A DNA stretch of 64,000 nucleotides from JADZAI01 sp047602465 (GCA_047602465.1 JASGHF010000002.1:558001-622000), one strand, 5' to 3'; shown: positions 8,499 through 16,551, counted from the stretch's first letter. The notes: generated by a model from the sequence alone, not told the origin. Translations and numbers: made by a program.

Positions 8499-10501
8499 GC
8501 CTCATCGAACCGCTCAGCCGCCCAGTCCGCCAGCGCCGCATCGGCACGCTGACCGGCTATGCGCTGTTCCATCTCAACATGATGTTCTCCTCCATCGAGG
8601 AGGAGGAACGGCCCAAGGTCATCCAGCGCTGCTACGATCCGCTGCTCGACCTCGCCGAAACAGGGCTGAAGATCGCCGTCGAGGCCACCGGCCTCACGCT
8701 CGAAATCATCGAAAGCCTCCGCCCGGACTGGATTCAGCGCCTCCGCACCCTCATCGCCGAGGGCCGCGTCGAATTCGTCGGTTCCGGTTACGCCCAGGCC
8801 ATCGGCCCGCTGATGCCGCACAGGGCAGTCAGCAGGAATCTCGACCTCGGCCTCAAGGTCTATCAGCGCCTTCTCGGCGTCCGGCCCCGCATCGCGCTCG
8901 TCAACGAGCAGGCCTGGTCCGGCGGCCTCGTGCCGCTTTATCGCGAAGCCGGCTTCACCGCACTGGTGATGGACTGGGACGATTGCGCCGCCCATCACCC
9001 CGAATGGAACCGCCACTGGCGCTATCACCCGCAGATCGCGCGCGGCGCCGATGGCTCGCAGATCGGCCTCCTCTGGTCGAACACCATCGCCTTCCAGAAA
9101 CTGCAACGCCTCGCCCACGGCGATATCGGCCTCGACGACTATGCCGATTTCATCCTCGGCCATCGCGGCCCGGTCGACCGCGTGCTCGCGCTCTATACCA
9201 ACGACGCCGAATGCTTCGGCTATCGCCCCCCGCGCTTCGGCACGGAAGATCCCGTCAGCGAAGGCGAATGGGGCGCCGTCCGCGCCGCCCTGCAGACGCT
9301 CGCCGCACGCGGCGTCACCCTCGCGCATCCGTCAGAAGCTCTCGCTGCCGCGCAGGGCGGCAATGCCGGCAACCTCCTCACGCTGGAAGCGCCGAACAAC
9401 CCGGTGCCGGTGAAGAAGCAGCCCAAATACAACATCACGCGATGGGCCAGTTCCGGCCGCGACGACCTCGCCGTGAACACCGCCTGCCACCGGATCTGCC
9501 GCAGCCTCATCGCCGCCGATGCAAACGACGATGCCTGGCGCACCCTCCTGCATCTCTGGTCCAGCGACTACCGCACCCACATCACCGAGACCCGCTGGCA
9601 AAAATTCCGCACCGAACTCGACGCGGCCCTCGCCGCCTATCCCCCTCCCCCCGGTGGAGAGGCGCCAGGGGTGGGGGTCGCGCCGCCGCCTGCAAACCCG
9701 CCCATCGTCGAACACGGCGAACGCCTCATCTTCATCGAGACCGCCGAACTCCGCGTCGCGTTCGACAAGCGCCGCGGCCTGGCCATCGCCGCCATGGGCC
9801 GCCCCAACGCGCGCGCGCTCATCGGCGGCCTCGCGCATGGCGAGATCGACGACATCACCCTCTCGGCCGACTGGTACAGCGGCAATTTCGTCTTCGAAGG
9901 CCCGGGCGAAGCGAAGATCACCGATCTGGAACGCTGCGCCCCCACCATCGCCACCGACCCGGCCGGCACCGTCACCCTCACAGCCCGCCACGAGACCCCG
10001 CTCGGCCCCGTCGACAAGATCATCCGCGTGCCCGCCGGCGCGCCGCGCATCGAGATAGAACAAACGTTCCACTGGCCGCATTGGGGCAAGGGTTCCCTGC
10101 GCCTCGGCCATGTCACGCTGAAGCCCGACGCCTTCGAAACGGCGGAGCTGCGCTATCGCACCCACAATGGCGGCGCGGCGGAGGAGACCTTCCACCTCGC
10201 GGACGCCAAGGTCGATCTCGGCGCGGCCGTTTCCTTCCTCATCTCCTGCCGCGCAGGCATCGGCATGACGGAAGGGACGCTCCAGATCGACGACAGCTTC
10301 AACGCGGTCCGTCTGGAAGCCGATCTCGCCACCGCCGCGATCATCGGCCTCGTCGAGCATCGCGTCCTCCACGGCCAGACCTTCTGCCGCATGATGCTCT
10401 CCGCCCTGGAGATGGACGAAACCCGCAAAGCCCCGCGCGAGGCCTCACCCCCGCGCACCATCCGCTACGCCATCGCCCTTGACAGGGTAAACGCCTGTTA
10501 A
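8495..10501 (+). CDS. glycoside hydrolase family 57-like protein
   Basis: 668 aa. The N-terminal half resembles the GH57 barrel: FHLNMMF near residue 25, VEFVGSGYAQAIGPLMP, a probable nucleophile Glu138 in ALVNEQAWSGG, MDWDD, and a probable acid Asp237 in LYTNDAECFGYRP. The C-terminal half is all-beta, as in related amylases and glucanotransferases. Between them (about residues 382-396) is a Pro/Gly-rich linker encoded by a GC-rich repeat. GH57 usually acts on alpha-glucans, so its place in a sugar-modification operon is unusual. It is coupled to the ATP-grasp gene by ATGA. Confidence 0.75.
   Translation: MSLIEPLSRPVRQRRIGTLTGYALFHLNMMFSSIEEEERPKVIQRCYDPLLDLAETGLKIAVEATGLTLEIIESLRPDWIQRLRTLIAEGRVEFVGSGYAQAIGPLMPHRAVSRNLDLGLKVYQRLLGVRPRIALVNEQAWSGGLVPLYREAGFTALVMDWDDCAAHHPEWNRHWRYHPQIARGADGSQIGLLWSNTIAFQKLQRLAHGDIGLDDYADFILGHRGPVDRVLALYTNDAECFGYRPPRFGTEDPVSEGEWGAVRAALQTLAARGVTLAHPSEALAAAQGGNAGNLLTLEAPNNPVPVKKQPKYNITRWASSGRDDLAVNTACHRICRSLIAADANDDAWRTLLHLWSSDYRTHITETRWQKFRTELDAALAAYPPPPGGEAPGVGVAPPPANPPIVEHGERLIFIETAELRVAFDKRRGLAIAAMGRPNARALIGGLAHGEIDDITLSADWYSGNFVFEGPGEAKITDLERCAPTIATDPAGTVTLTARHETPLGPVDKIIRVPAGAPRIEIEQTFHWPHWGKGSLRLGHVTLKPDAFETAELRYRTHNGGAAEETFHLADAKVDLGAAVSFLISCRAGIGMTEGTLQIDDSFNAVRLEADLATAAIIGLVEHRVLHGQTFCRMMLSALEMDETRKAPREASPPRTIRYAIALDRVNAC
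9641..9682. repeat. GC-rich REP-like element inside the GH57 gene
   Basis: A C-rich then G-rich stretch (CCCCCTCCCCCCGG, then GCGCCAGGGGTGGGGG) with imperfect dyad symmetry. It matches the style of the sequence at 44041-44088. It is in frame and codes the Pro/Gly linker between the two halves of the GH57 protein. Confidence 0.5.
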
Positions 10502-10502
10502 C
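10487..10502. promoter_or_regulatory. CtrA-like site GTAA-N7-TTAAC
   Basis: GTAAACGCCTGTTAAC at the end of the GH57 gene, 27 bases before the pseB start. It is also an imperfect palindrome (GGTAAAC/GTTAACC). Spacing fits CtrA with one mismatch. May mark a separate promoter for pseB-pseC. Confidence 0.4.
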
Positions 10503-10528
10503 CACGCGGCGAGGACATTGAGACCGAC

Positions 10529-11638
10529 ATGGCCCTGACCTTCAAAGCCCAGCCGACCGAACTCGACGCCGCCCACGCGGCCTCGCCCGCCTATGGCCGG
10601 CTGATGCAGTGGATCGCGCGCCGCGACTTCCGCGACCCGCAGATCGACCTCAACGACAAGCAGATCCTCGTCACCGGCGGCACCGGCTCGTTCGGTCAGG
10701 CCTTCGTGGCCGAGGTGATCGCCCGCTACAAGCCGCGCCGCCTCATCATCTTCAGCCGCGACGAGCTGAAGCAGTTCGAGATGGCGCAGGTCTTCCCGCA
10801 GGACCGTTATCCCTTCATGCGCTACTTCATCGGCGACGTGCGTTCGCGCGACCGCCTCGAAATGGCGATGCGCGATGTCGACTATGTCGTCCACGCGGCG
10901 GCGATGAAGCAGGTGCCGATCGCCGAATACAACCCGCTGGAATGCGTCCACACCAACATCCTGGGCGCGGAGAACGTCGTCCATGCGGCGCTCCAGCGCG
11001 GCGTGAAGCAGGTTCTGGCGCTCTCCACCGACAAGGCGGCGAACCCCGTCAATCTCTACGGCGCCACCAAGCTCGCCTCGGACAAGATCTTCGTCGCCGC
11101 CAATCATCTGGCCGGCGCGGAAGGCACGCGCTTCGCCGTCGTGCGCTACGGCAACGTCATCGGCTCGCGCGGCAGCGTCGTGCCGATGTTCCAGAAGATG
11201 ATCGCCGAAGGCGCGTCCGACCTGCCGATCACCGACGATCGCATGACGCGCTTCTGGATCACCCTCACCCAGGGCGTGAACCTCGTTCTGTCCTCGATGG
11301 CGATGATGGAAGGCGGCGAGATCTACGTCCCCAAGATCGCTTCGCTCCGCATGACCGAACTCGCCGCCGCCATGGCCCCGCGCCTTGGCCAGCGCGTCAT
11401 CGGCATCCGCCCCGGCGAGAAGCTGCACGAAGTGATGATCCCGGAAGACGTGGCGCGGCAGACCGTCGAGCTCGCCGACCGCTATGTCATCCTCCCCTCG
11501 TGGGGCAATCTGCGCGACACCTATCTGGAAGCCGGCGGCAGGATCGTCGAAGACGGCTTCAGCTACGCCAGCGACCGCAACCCGGACGCGCTCGATGCGC
11601 GCGGCCTTCAGGCGCTGCTGGCCGGCGCCTTCCCTTGA
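10529..11638 (+). CDS. pseB: UDP-N-acetylglucosamine 4,6-dehydratase (inverting), PseB/FlmA-like
   Basis: 369 aa. Extended SDR of the PseB type: NAD-binding GGTGSFG at residues 50-56, HAAAMKQVP, STDKAANPVNLYGATK (active-site Lys and Tyr177/Lys181), VRYGNVIGSRGSVVP and RPGEKLHE. PseB dehydrates and epimerises UDP-GlcNAc at the start of the pseudaminic acid pathway; Caulobacter FlmA does this for flagellin glycosylation. It has about 40 extra N-terminal residues compared with typical PseB; a downstream ATG (residue 26) is possible. The pseC-like gene follows directly, and flagellin genes lie just beyond. Confidence 0.9.
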   Translation: MALTFKAQPTELDAAHAASPAYGRLMQWIARRDFRDPQIDLNDKQILVTGGTGSFGQAFVAEVIARYKPRRLIIFSRDELKQFEMAQVFPQDRYPFMRYFIGDVRSRDRLEMAMRDVDYVVHAAAMKQVPIAEYNPLECVHTNILGAENVVHAALQRGVKQVLALSTDKAANPVNLYGATKLASDKIFVAANHLAGAEGTRFAVVRYGNVIGSRGSVVPMFQKMIAEGASDLPITDDRMTRFWITLTQGVNLVLSSMAMMEGGEIYVPKIASLRMTELAAAMAPRLGQRVIGIRPGEKLHEVMIPEDVARQTVELADRYVILPSWGNLRDTYLEAGGRIVEDGFSYASDRNPDALDARGLQALLAGAFP

Positions 11639-11652
11639 ACGCGCAAGCTCCG

Positions 11653-12813
11653 GTGAAACCCTTCCTCCCCTATGGCCGCCAGGTCATCGAGGAAGACGAT
11701 ATCGAGGCGGTGCGCGAGGCGCTGATGGCGCCGATGCTCACCACCGGCCCGCTGGTCGACCGCTTCGAACAGGCGCTGGCCGCCGCCACCACCGCGAAGG
11801 AAGCCGTCGTCGTCTCCAACGGCACCGCCGCGCTTCATCTCGCCGCCCGCGCCATCCATCTCGATCGCGCGCAGACGGCCATCGTGCCGTCCGTCACCTT
11901 CGTCGCGACCGCCAATGCCGTGCGCTATTGCGGCGCAGAAATCGTCTTCGCCGATGTCGATCCCGACACCGGGCTGATGACCTCGGAAACCCTGCGCGCG
12001 GCGCTCCGCCGCGCACCGGCCAACACCGCCCGCGCCGTCTTCCCGGTGCATCTGAACGGACAGACCTGCGCCATGGGCGCCATCGCCGGCGTCGCGCGCG
12101 AATGGGGCCTGTGGATCGTCGAGGATGCCTGCCACGCTATCGGCGGCAACCAGGCGACGGCGACCGGCCCGGTTCCGGTCGGCGGCTGCGCCGACAGCGA
12201 CATGGCCTGCTTCTCGTTCCACCCGCTGAAAACCGTGGCGATGGGAGAAGGCGGCGCGATCACCACCAACGATGCAGACCTCGCCGCCGCCATGCGCCGC
12301 GACCGCAGCCACGGCCTTATCCGCGACGCCAACCCGGCCGAGCCATGGGCATACGAACTGCGCGAGCCGGGCTTCAACTATCGCGCGCCGGATGTGCTGT
12401 GCGCCCTCGGTCTGTCGCAGCTGAAGAAGCTCGCGCGCTTCACCGAAGCGCGCGCCCGCCTCGTCGCCGCCTATCGCGAACGCCTGTGGCGGCTCGATCC
12501 CGTTCTGCTGCCGGTGGACGATGCCGAACACGGCGATCCCGCCTGGCATCTCTTCGTCGTCCGCATCGATTTCGAAAAGGCCGGCGTCACCCGCGCCGAT
12601 CTGATGCGCCGTCTGGCCGAAGCCGGCATCGGCAGCCAGGTCCACTACATCCCGGTCCACCGCCAGCCTTACTACGCGGCGCGCTATCCCGGCACGCATC
12701 TGCCCGGCGCCGACGCCTATTACGCACGCTGTCTGTCGCTGCCGCTCTTCGCCTCGATGAGCGAAGACGATGTCGAACATGTCTGCACGGCGCTGAAGGC
12801 CGCCTTGGGCTGA
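11653..12813 (+). CDS. pseC: PseC/DegT-family sugar aminotransferase
   Basis: 386 aa. PLP-dependent DegT/DnrJ/EryC1 fold: FLPYGRQVIEEDDI at the start, VVSNGTAALHLAARA, VPSVTFVATANAVRY, VEDACHAIGG, and the PLP lysine K193 in FHPLKTVAMGEGGAI; QVHYIPVHRQPYY near the C-terminus is typical of PseC. It would aminate the 4-keto sugar made by PseB. The GTG at 11653 is chosen because it gives a family-like N-terminus; a TTG at 11635 overlapping the pseB stop (TTGA) is the alternative. A strong terminator follows. Confidence 0.9.
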   Translation: MKPFLPYGRQVIEEDDIEAVREALMAPMLTTGPLVDRFEQALAAATTAKEAVVVSNGTAALHLAARAIHLDRAQTAIVPSVTFVATANAVRYCGAEIVFADVDPDTGLMTSETLRAALRRAPANTARAVFPVHLNGQTCAMGAIAGVAREWGLWIVEDACHAIGGNQATATGPVPVGGCADSDMACFSFHPLKTVAMGEGGAITTNDADLAAAMRRDRSHGLIRDANPAEPWAYELREPGFNYRAPDVLCALGLSQLKKLARFTEARARLVAAYRERLWRLDPVLLPVDDAEHGDPAWHLFVVRIDFEKAGVTRADLMRRLAEAGIGSQVHYIPVHRQPYYAARYPGTHLPGADAYYARCLSLPLFASMSEDDVEHVCTALKAALG

Positions 12814-12828
12814 ATCTGGCCGCCTGAA

Positions 12829-12862
12829 TGAAAACGGCCGCCGGAGCGATCCGGCGGCCGTT
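12829..12862. terminator. bidirectional intrinsic terminator between pseC and flagellin 1
   Basis: Perfect 13-base stem, AACGGCCGCCGGA (12833-12845) with TCCGGCGGCCGTT (12850-12862), loop GCGA. On the minus strand it is followed by TTTT and serves flagellin 1; on the plus strand it ends the pseC transcript. Confidence 0.85.
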
Positions 12863-12884
12863 GCTCTTTACCGGCGAGCGGCCG

Positions 12885-13718
12885 CTATCCCTGGAACAGC
12901 GACAGGATGATCTGCGGCGCGGAGTTGGCGATCGAGATCGCCTGCACGCCCAGTTGCTGTTTGATCTGCAACGCCTGCAGCCTGGCGCTTTCCGTCGCCA
13001 TGTCGGCGTCGACCATGTTGCCGATGCCGCCGGTCAGCGCATCGCTCAGCTTGTTGACGAAGACGAGGTGCTGATCGACCTTCTTGCCGACGGAGCCTAT
13101 GCGGGCCAGCGCCGAGTTGGTGTTTTCAAGGCTCGCGCTGATCAGCGCCATCGCGCTGGAGGCGCCGGCCTGCGTCGTCAGGGTGGTCGAATTCTGGATC
13201 GTGATGATCGACCCGCCGATCGAAAGATTTTCGGGCACCAACGTGATGGCGGAGGTGGCGTCGGCGTCCGCCAGCATTTCAAGGCCCGAGGGCAGCGAAC
13301 CGTTGATCAGGTTCGCGCCGTCGAACTTGGCGTTCTGCACGATCGTCGATATCTGCGCGCGCAGCTGGCGGAAATCCTCGTTGAGGATGTTGCGCGCTGC
13401 GGTGTCGATCGAGCCGTCGGCTGCCGCGACCGCCTTTTCCTTCATCTGCACCAGCAGGTCGGAGATGGATTCGCCTGCGGCCAGCGCCACGTCGGTGATC
13501 GACTTGGCGCGATTGAGGCTCGATGTCACAGCACCCAGCGCGCCGACATCGGCCCGCATGCCCTGGGCGATGGCCCACGCCGCGGCGTTGTCTTTCGCGC
13601 CCTGCACTTTCAGGCCGGTGGAGACCCGGTTCTGGGTCGTCTCCAGCTGACGGGTCGTGCTGCCAAGATTCTGGAGCGCGACCATCGCCGCGACATTGGT
13701 ATTGATCGACAGGCCCAT
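12885..13718 (-). CDS. flagellin 1
   Basis: 277 aa, D0/D1-only flagellin like the 25-28 kDa flagellins of Caulobacter. The N-terminus is GLSINTNVAAMVALQNL; the C-terminus LQALQIKQQLGVQAISIANS is the coiled D0 helix that polymerises. The middle is short, with no D2/D3 domain. Start fixed by GGAGAAG six bases upstream and by the conserved flagellin N-terminus. It is more diverged than the other two (NLGSTTRQLETTQNR against NLNKTNSELD in those). Preceded by a -24/-12 promoter and followed by a terminator, so it is transcribed alone. Confidence 0.95.
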   Translation of the reverse strand: MGLSINTNVAAMVALQNLGSTTRQLETTQNRVSTGLKVQGAKDNAAAWAIAQGMRADVGALGAVTSSLNRAKSITDVALAAGESISDLLVQMKEKAVAAADGSIDTAARNILNEDFRQLRAQISTIVQNAKFDGANLINGSLPSGLEMLADADATSAITLVPENLSIGGSIITIQNSTTLTTQAGASSAMALISASLENTNSALARIGSVGKKVDQHLVFVNKLSDALTGGIGNMVDADMATESARLQALQIKQQLGVQAISIANSAPQIILSLFQG

Positions 13719-13773
13719 CTGGCTTCTCCGCTCGTCACCGGCACGCTTCGCGCCGTGTATCGGGAGCATCACC

Positions 13774-13788
13774 GCAAAGGCCGGGCCA
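13774..13788 (-). promoter_or_regulatory. sigma-54 (-24/-12) promoter of flagellin 1
   Basis: On the minus strand TGGCCC-GGCCT-TTGC, matching TGGCAC-N5-TTGC with one mismatch and exact GG-to-GC spacing. It lies about 55 bases upstream of the ATG. Alphaproteobacterial flagellins are known RpoN targets. Confidence 0.65.
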
Positions 13789-13904
13789 GTTTCTCGTGCG
13801 GACTAAGTCATTGAGTTAGCGTCATATTTCTCACGGAACAGCACGCCGCGCGGCGGCGTCACGCGGCAGGCTCCGCCGCATCCGGCCATTTTTGCCGGGC
13901 AGAC

Positions 13905-13940
13905 GAAAGAAAAGGCCCGGTCCCCTTTCGGGGCCGGGCC
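13905..13940 (-). terminator. intrinsic terminator of flaG
   Basis: GGCCCGG plus CCCC (13914-13925) pair with GGGG plus CCGGGCC (13930-13940) around a TTTC loop, with one bulged base. On the minus strand TTTTCTTT follows. It closes the flaG transcript. Confidence 0.8.
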
Positions 13941-13973
13941 AGTCGAACGTGAACTCACATCAGGAAGAAAGCT

Positions 13974-14315
13974 TCAGACCTTGCTGTCGATCAGGACGCC
14001 TTCGGCGTTCCGCAGATAGGCCTTGAACTGGAGCATCGCTTCCACCGGCCACTGGCGGATCACTTCGCCGGTTTTCCGGTCGATGCTGCGATAGATGAAC
14101 GTACCCGTCGCCTCGTCCCGCGAGATCGACAGGCGCTCGTGCTGCCCCATCAGAGGCGGGTCCAGCGCGCGCAATGTCGTCTCGACCGCCTCGGCGGCCT
14201 TTTTCGAGATCTCGGTCTCCGGCGCGGTCTGCGGCGCGGCTTCGCGCGGCACAGGACGTACAGGTTCGGCGGCCGTCGCGGGGACGGCGGAAATTCCGGA
14301 GGTTGCTTCGATCAT
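13974..14315 (-). CDS. flaG: FlaG-family flagellar protein
   Basis: 113 aa. A Pro/Ala-rich variable N-terminal part (about residues 1-35) is followed by the FlaG core: LSISRDEATGTFIYRSIDRKTGEVIRQWPVEAML (quoted as LSISRDEATGTFIYRS and GEVIRQWPVEAML). FlaG affects filament length in several bacteria. GGAGG lies eight bases before the start. It sits 87 bases downstream of flagellin 2 on the same strand, separated by a GC-rich hairpin that may be a partial terminator, so readthrough from the flagellin promoter is the likely route of expression. Confidence 0.85.
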   Translation of the reverse strand: MIEATSGISAVPATAAEPVRPVPREAAPQTAPETEISKKAAEAVETTLRALDPPLMGQHERLSISRDEATGTFIYRSIDRKTGEVIRQWPVEAMLQFKAYLRNAEGVLIDSKV

Positions 14316-14362
14316 GCGCTCGACCTCCCTGCGAGGTTAAGCCCGTCCGCGAAAGGAGAACC

Positions 14363-14394
14363 GGCGGCGGTGGGGGTATGCCCCATCCGCCGCC
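14363..14394 (-). terminator. GC-rich hairpin between flagellin 2 and flaG
   Basis: GGCGGCGG (14363-14370) pairs with CCGCCGCC (14387-14394); an inner GGGG/CCCC pair encloses TATG. No strong T-run follows on the minus strand, so this is more likely an attenuator or mRNA-stabilising hairpin than a full stop. It would let flagellin be made in excess over FlaG. Confidence 0.55.
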
Positions 14395-14402
14395 TGTCCC
14401 AC

Positions 14403-15227
14403 TTAGCGGAAGAGACCGAGGACGGTGCTCGGCGCGCTGTTGGCGATCGACAGCGCCTGGATGCCCAGCTGCTGCTTCACCTGGAGCGACTGGAGGCGCG
14501 CAGATTCGACCGAGAGGTCGGCGTCCACCAGGTTGCCGATACCGGCGGTCAGGGCGTCCGAGACCTTCGTGTTGAAGCTGATCTGGAGGTCCAGACGCTT
14601 CGACGTCGAGCCAAGGCGGGCCAGAGCGCGGTTGGCGTTCGTCAGCGACGTGCCGACCGTGGCCAGCATGGCCGAAGCGGCGGCCTGCGTGCCGATCGAG
14701 CCGGACGCAGCGATCGTGATGATCGAACCGCCGAGCGACATGTTTTCAGCGTTCACCGAGATCGTCTGCGTACCGTCGGCGCTGGCGAGAGCCGCGAAGC
14801 CGGTGCCGGTGTTGATCAGGTTCTTGCCGTTGAACGCCGAGTTCGAAACGATCGTGGCGATCTGCTTGCGCAGGGCGACGAAGTCTTCGTTCAGCGAGGC
14901 GCGCGCGTTGGTGTCGGTCGAAGCGTCGGCCGCAGCCACCGCCTTTTCCTTCATCTGCACGAGCAGGTCGGAGATCGATTCGCTGCCCGCGAGGGCGACG
15001 TCGAGCACGCTCTTCGCGCGGCTGAGGCTCTGCCCCACGGCGCCGAGCGCGGCCACGTCGCCGCGCATCGCCTGAGCGATGGCGTAAACGCCGCCATTGT
15101 CTTTCGCGGTCGCGACTTTCAGGCCCGTGTTGATACGGTTCTGGACGACGTCGAGTTCGCTGTTGGTCTTGTTGAGATTCTGCAGCGCGATCATCGCGCC
15201 GACATTGGTGTTCACACCGAGAGCCAT
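14403..15227 (-). CDS. flagellin 2
   Basis: 274 aa D0/D1 flagellin. N-terminus ALGVNTNVGAMIALQNLNKT; C-terminus LQSLQVKQQLGIQALSIANS. Central region lacks outer domains. It is closely related to flagellin 3 (shared VGAMIALQNLNKTNSELD and VALRKQIATIVSN), showing a recent duplication. The start is set by the flagellin N-terminus; an in-frame extension upstream is not flagellin-like. A near-perfect sigma-54 promoter lies about 70 bases upstream. Likely exported by the type III flagellar apparatus and glycosylated on Ser/Thr, as in Caulobacter. Confidence 0.95.
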   Translation of the reverse strand: MALGVNTNVGAMIALQNLNKTNSELDVVQNRINTGLKVATAKDNGGVYAIAQAMRGDVAALGAVGQSLSRAKSVLDVALAGSESISDLLVQMKEKAVAAADASTDTNARASLNEDFVALRKQIATIVSNSAFNGKNLINTGTGFAALASADGTQTISVNAENMSLGGSIITIAASGSIGTQAAASAMLATVGTSLTNANRALARLGSTSKRLDLQISFNTKVSDALTAGIGNLVDADLSVESARLQSLQVKQQLGIQALSIANSAPSTVLGLFR

Positions 15228-15297
15228 GGAAGTCACCCCGTTCTGGATGGTAGACGAGCTTTCTGCTCGGGAAGCGTTTTGCTCCCGGCTTCCTGTC

Positions 15298-15313
15298 AGC
15301 AGGCGGCGTGCCA
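15298..15313 (-). promoter_or_regulatory. sigma-54 (-24/-12) promoter of flagellin 2
   Basis: Minus strand TGGCAC-GCCGC-CTGCT: a perfect -24 element and a one-mismatch -12 element (consensus TTGCT) at correct spacing, about 70 bases before the ATG. Confidence 0.75.
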
Positions 15314-15456
15314 ACTGGGCATTAATTTCCGCTAACCACCGCCTGATTCGGCTTTCCGGCATTTTCTGCAGGCACGATCTGCCGGTGTGCCGCCTTGGGG
15401 CGGCATGTTCTGCCGGTGGGGAAAACTCTGCCCGGCAGATTTTTCCGCTGGAGGCG

Positions 15457-15484
15457 AAAAAAGAGGGCGGCCTCGCGGCCGCCC
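15457..15484 (-). terminator. intrinsic terminator of flagellin 3
   Basis: GGGCGGCC (15465-15472) and GGCCGCCC (15477-15484) form a perfect 8-base stem with a four-base loop; on the minus strand a run of six T (15457-15462) follows. It separates flagellin 3 from flagellin 2. Confidence 0.88.
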
Positions 15485-15521
15485 TGCTTGGTTCTCGTCG
15501 CTCGTTACGAGCCCGATTCGA

Positions 15522-16343
15522 TCACTGGAACAGCGACGACAATACCCGTGGCGCGCTGTTGGCGATCGATAGCGCCTGAATGCCCAGCTGCTGCTTGACC
15601 TGCAACGACTGGAGCCGCGCGCTTTCGACGGCAAGGTCTGCATCGACGAGATTGCCGATGCCGCCCTTGAGGCTGTCCTGCAGCTTGGTGACGAACGTCT
15701 CCTGGAGATCCAGGCGTTTCGACGTCGTACCGAGCCGCGCCAGCGCGCGGTTTACGTTCGTCAGAGACGTGCTGATCGTCGCCAACATCGTCGACGCGCC
15801 CGACTGGGTGGTGATCTGCGACGTGGCGGCCACCGTGATGATGGATCCGCCCAGCGACAGGTTCTCGCCCATTACGGTCAGCTTCGATCCGCTGGCCGAG
15901 GCGAGCGTTTCGAGTCTGGTGGTCGTGTTGTTGATGACGTTGATGTTGTTGAACGCGGCGTTCGAGACGATCGTGGCGATCTGCTTGCGAAGCGCGACGA
16001 AATCCTCATTCAACGACAGCCGGGCGCCCGTATCGGTAGACGCATCGGCGGCGGCGACAGCTTTCTCCTTCATCTGCACAATCAGGTCCGAAATGCTCTC
16101 ACCCGCAGCCAGGGCGACATCGACGATGCTCTTGGCGCGATTGAGACTCTGACCCACGGCGTTGAGCGCGCCGACTTCTCCCCGCATGTCCTGGGCGATC
16201 GCGTAGATGCCGCCATTGTCCTTGGCGGTCGCCACTTTCAGGCCCGTATTGATGCGGTTCTGGGTCTGGTCCAATTCGGAGTTAGTCTTGTTCAGGTTCT
16301 GCAGGGCGATCATCGCCCCAACATTGGTATTCACGCTCAGCAT
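15522..16343 (-). CDS. flagellin 3
   Basis: 273 aa, the same length as Caulobacter FljK. N-terminus LSVNTNVGAMIALQNLNKT, C-terminus LQSLQVKQQLGIQALSIANS, followed by a short tail. A paralogue of flagellin 2, with most differences in the exposed middle. It has its own sigma-54 promoter and terminator, so each flagellin can be tuned separately. The start is set by the conserved N-terminus; the Shine-Dalgarno is weak (GGA), which may matter because FlbT acts on flagellin leaders. Confidence 0.95.
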   Translation of the reverse strand: MLSVNTNVGAMIALQNLNKTNSELDQTQNRINTGLKVATAKDNGGIYAIAQDMRGEVGALNAVGQSLNRAKSIVDVALAAGESISDLIVQMKEKAVAAADASTDTGARLSLNEDFVALRKQIATIVSNAAFNNINVINNTTTRLETLASASGSKLTVMGENLSLGGSIITVAATSQITTQSGASTMLATISTSLTNVNRALARLGTTSKRLDLQETFVTKLQDSLKGGIGNLVDADLAVESARLQSLQVKQQLGIQALSIANSAPRVLSSLFQ

Positions 16344-16414
16344 GTTGTTCCGTCCGTTCTGGCTGGAGATTTGTCGAGCTTCTGCTCGCCGGCTTTTTGC
16401 CTGAACGGCAGGTC

Positions 16415-16429
16415 GCAACCGCCGTGCCA
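16415..16429 (-). promoter_or_regulatory. sigma-54 (-24/-12) promoter of flagellin 3
   Basis: Minus strand TGGCAC-GGCGG-TTGC, a perfect match to the sigma-54 consensus, about 70 bases before the flagellin 3 ATG. Confidence 0.85.
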
Positions 16430-16522
16430 GCGGAACGCGCGCAAAACCCTTCAAAAACAAGGGTTTCAGACGACCCTGAAAGGCGCGCCGATGCGGGGAT
16501 GCGGCAGGAACGGCCGCACGGC

Positions 16523-16551
16523 AAAAGACGCCCGGCGAGGCTTGCCGGGCG
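16523..16551 (-). terminator. intrinsic terminator of the flbT-flaF operon
   Basis: CGCCCGGC (16529-16536) and GCCGGGCG (16544-16551) enclose a seven-base loop; TTTT follows on the minus strand. It lies just downstream of flaF. Confidence 0.8.

Noticed and set aside
10479..10507. TTGACA as a -35 box for pseB
   Set aside because: No plausible -10 hexamer stands 16-18 bases downstream (CACGCG), so the TTAA-type site is the better explanation.
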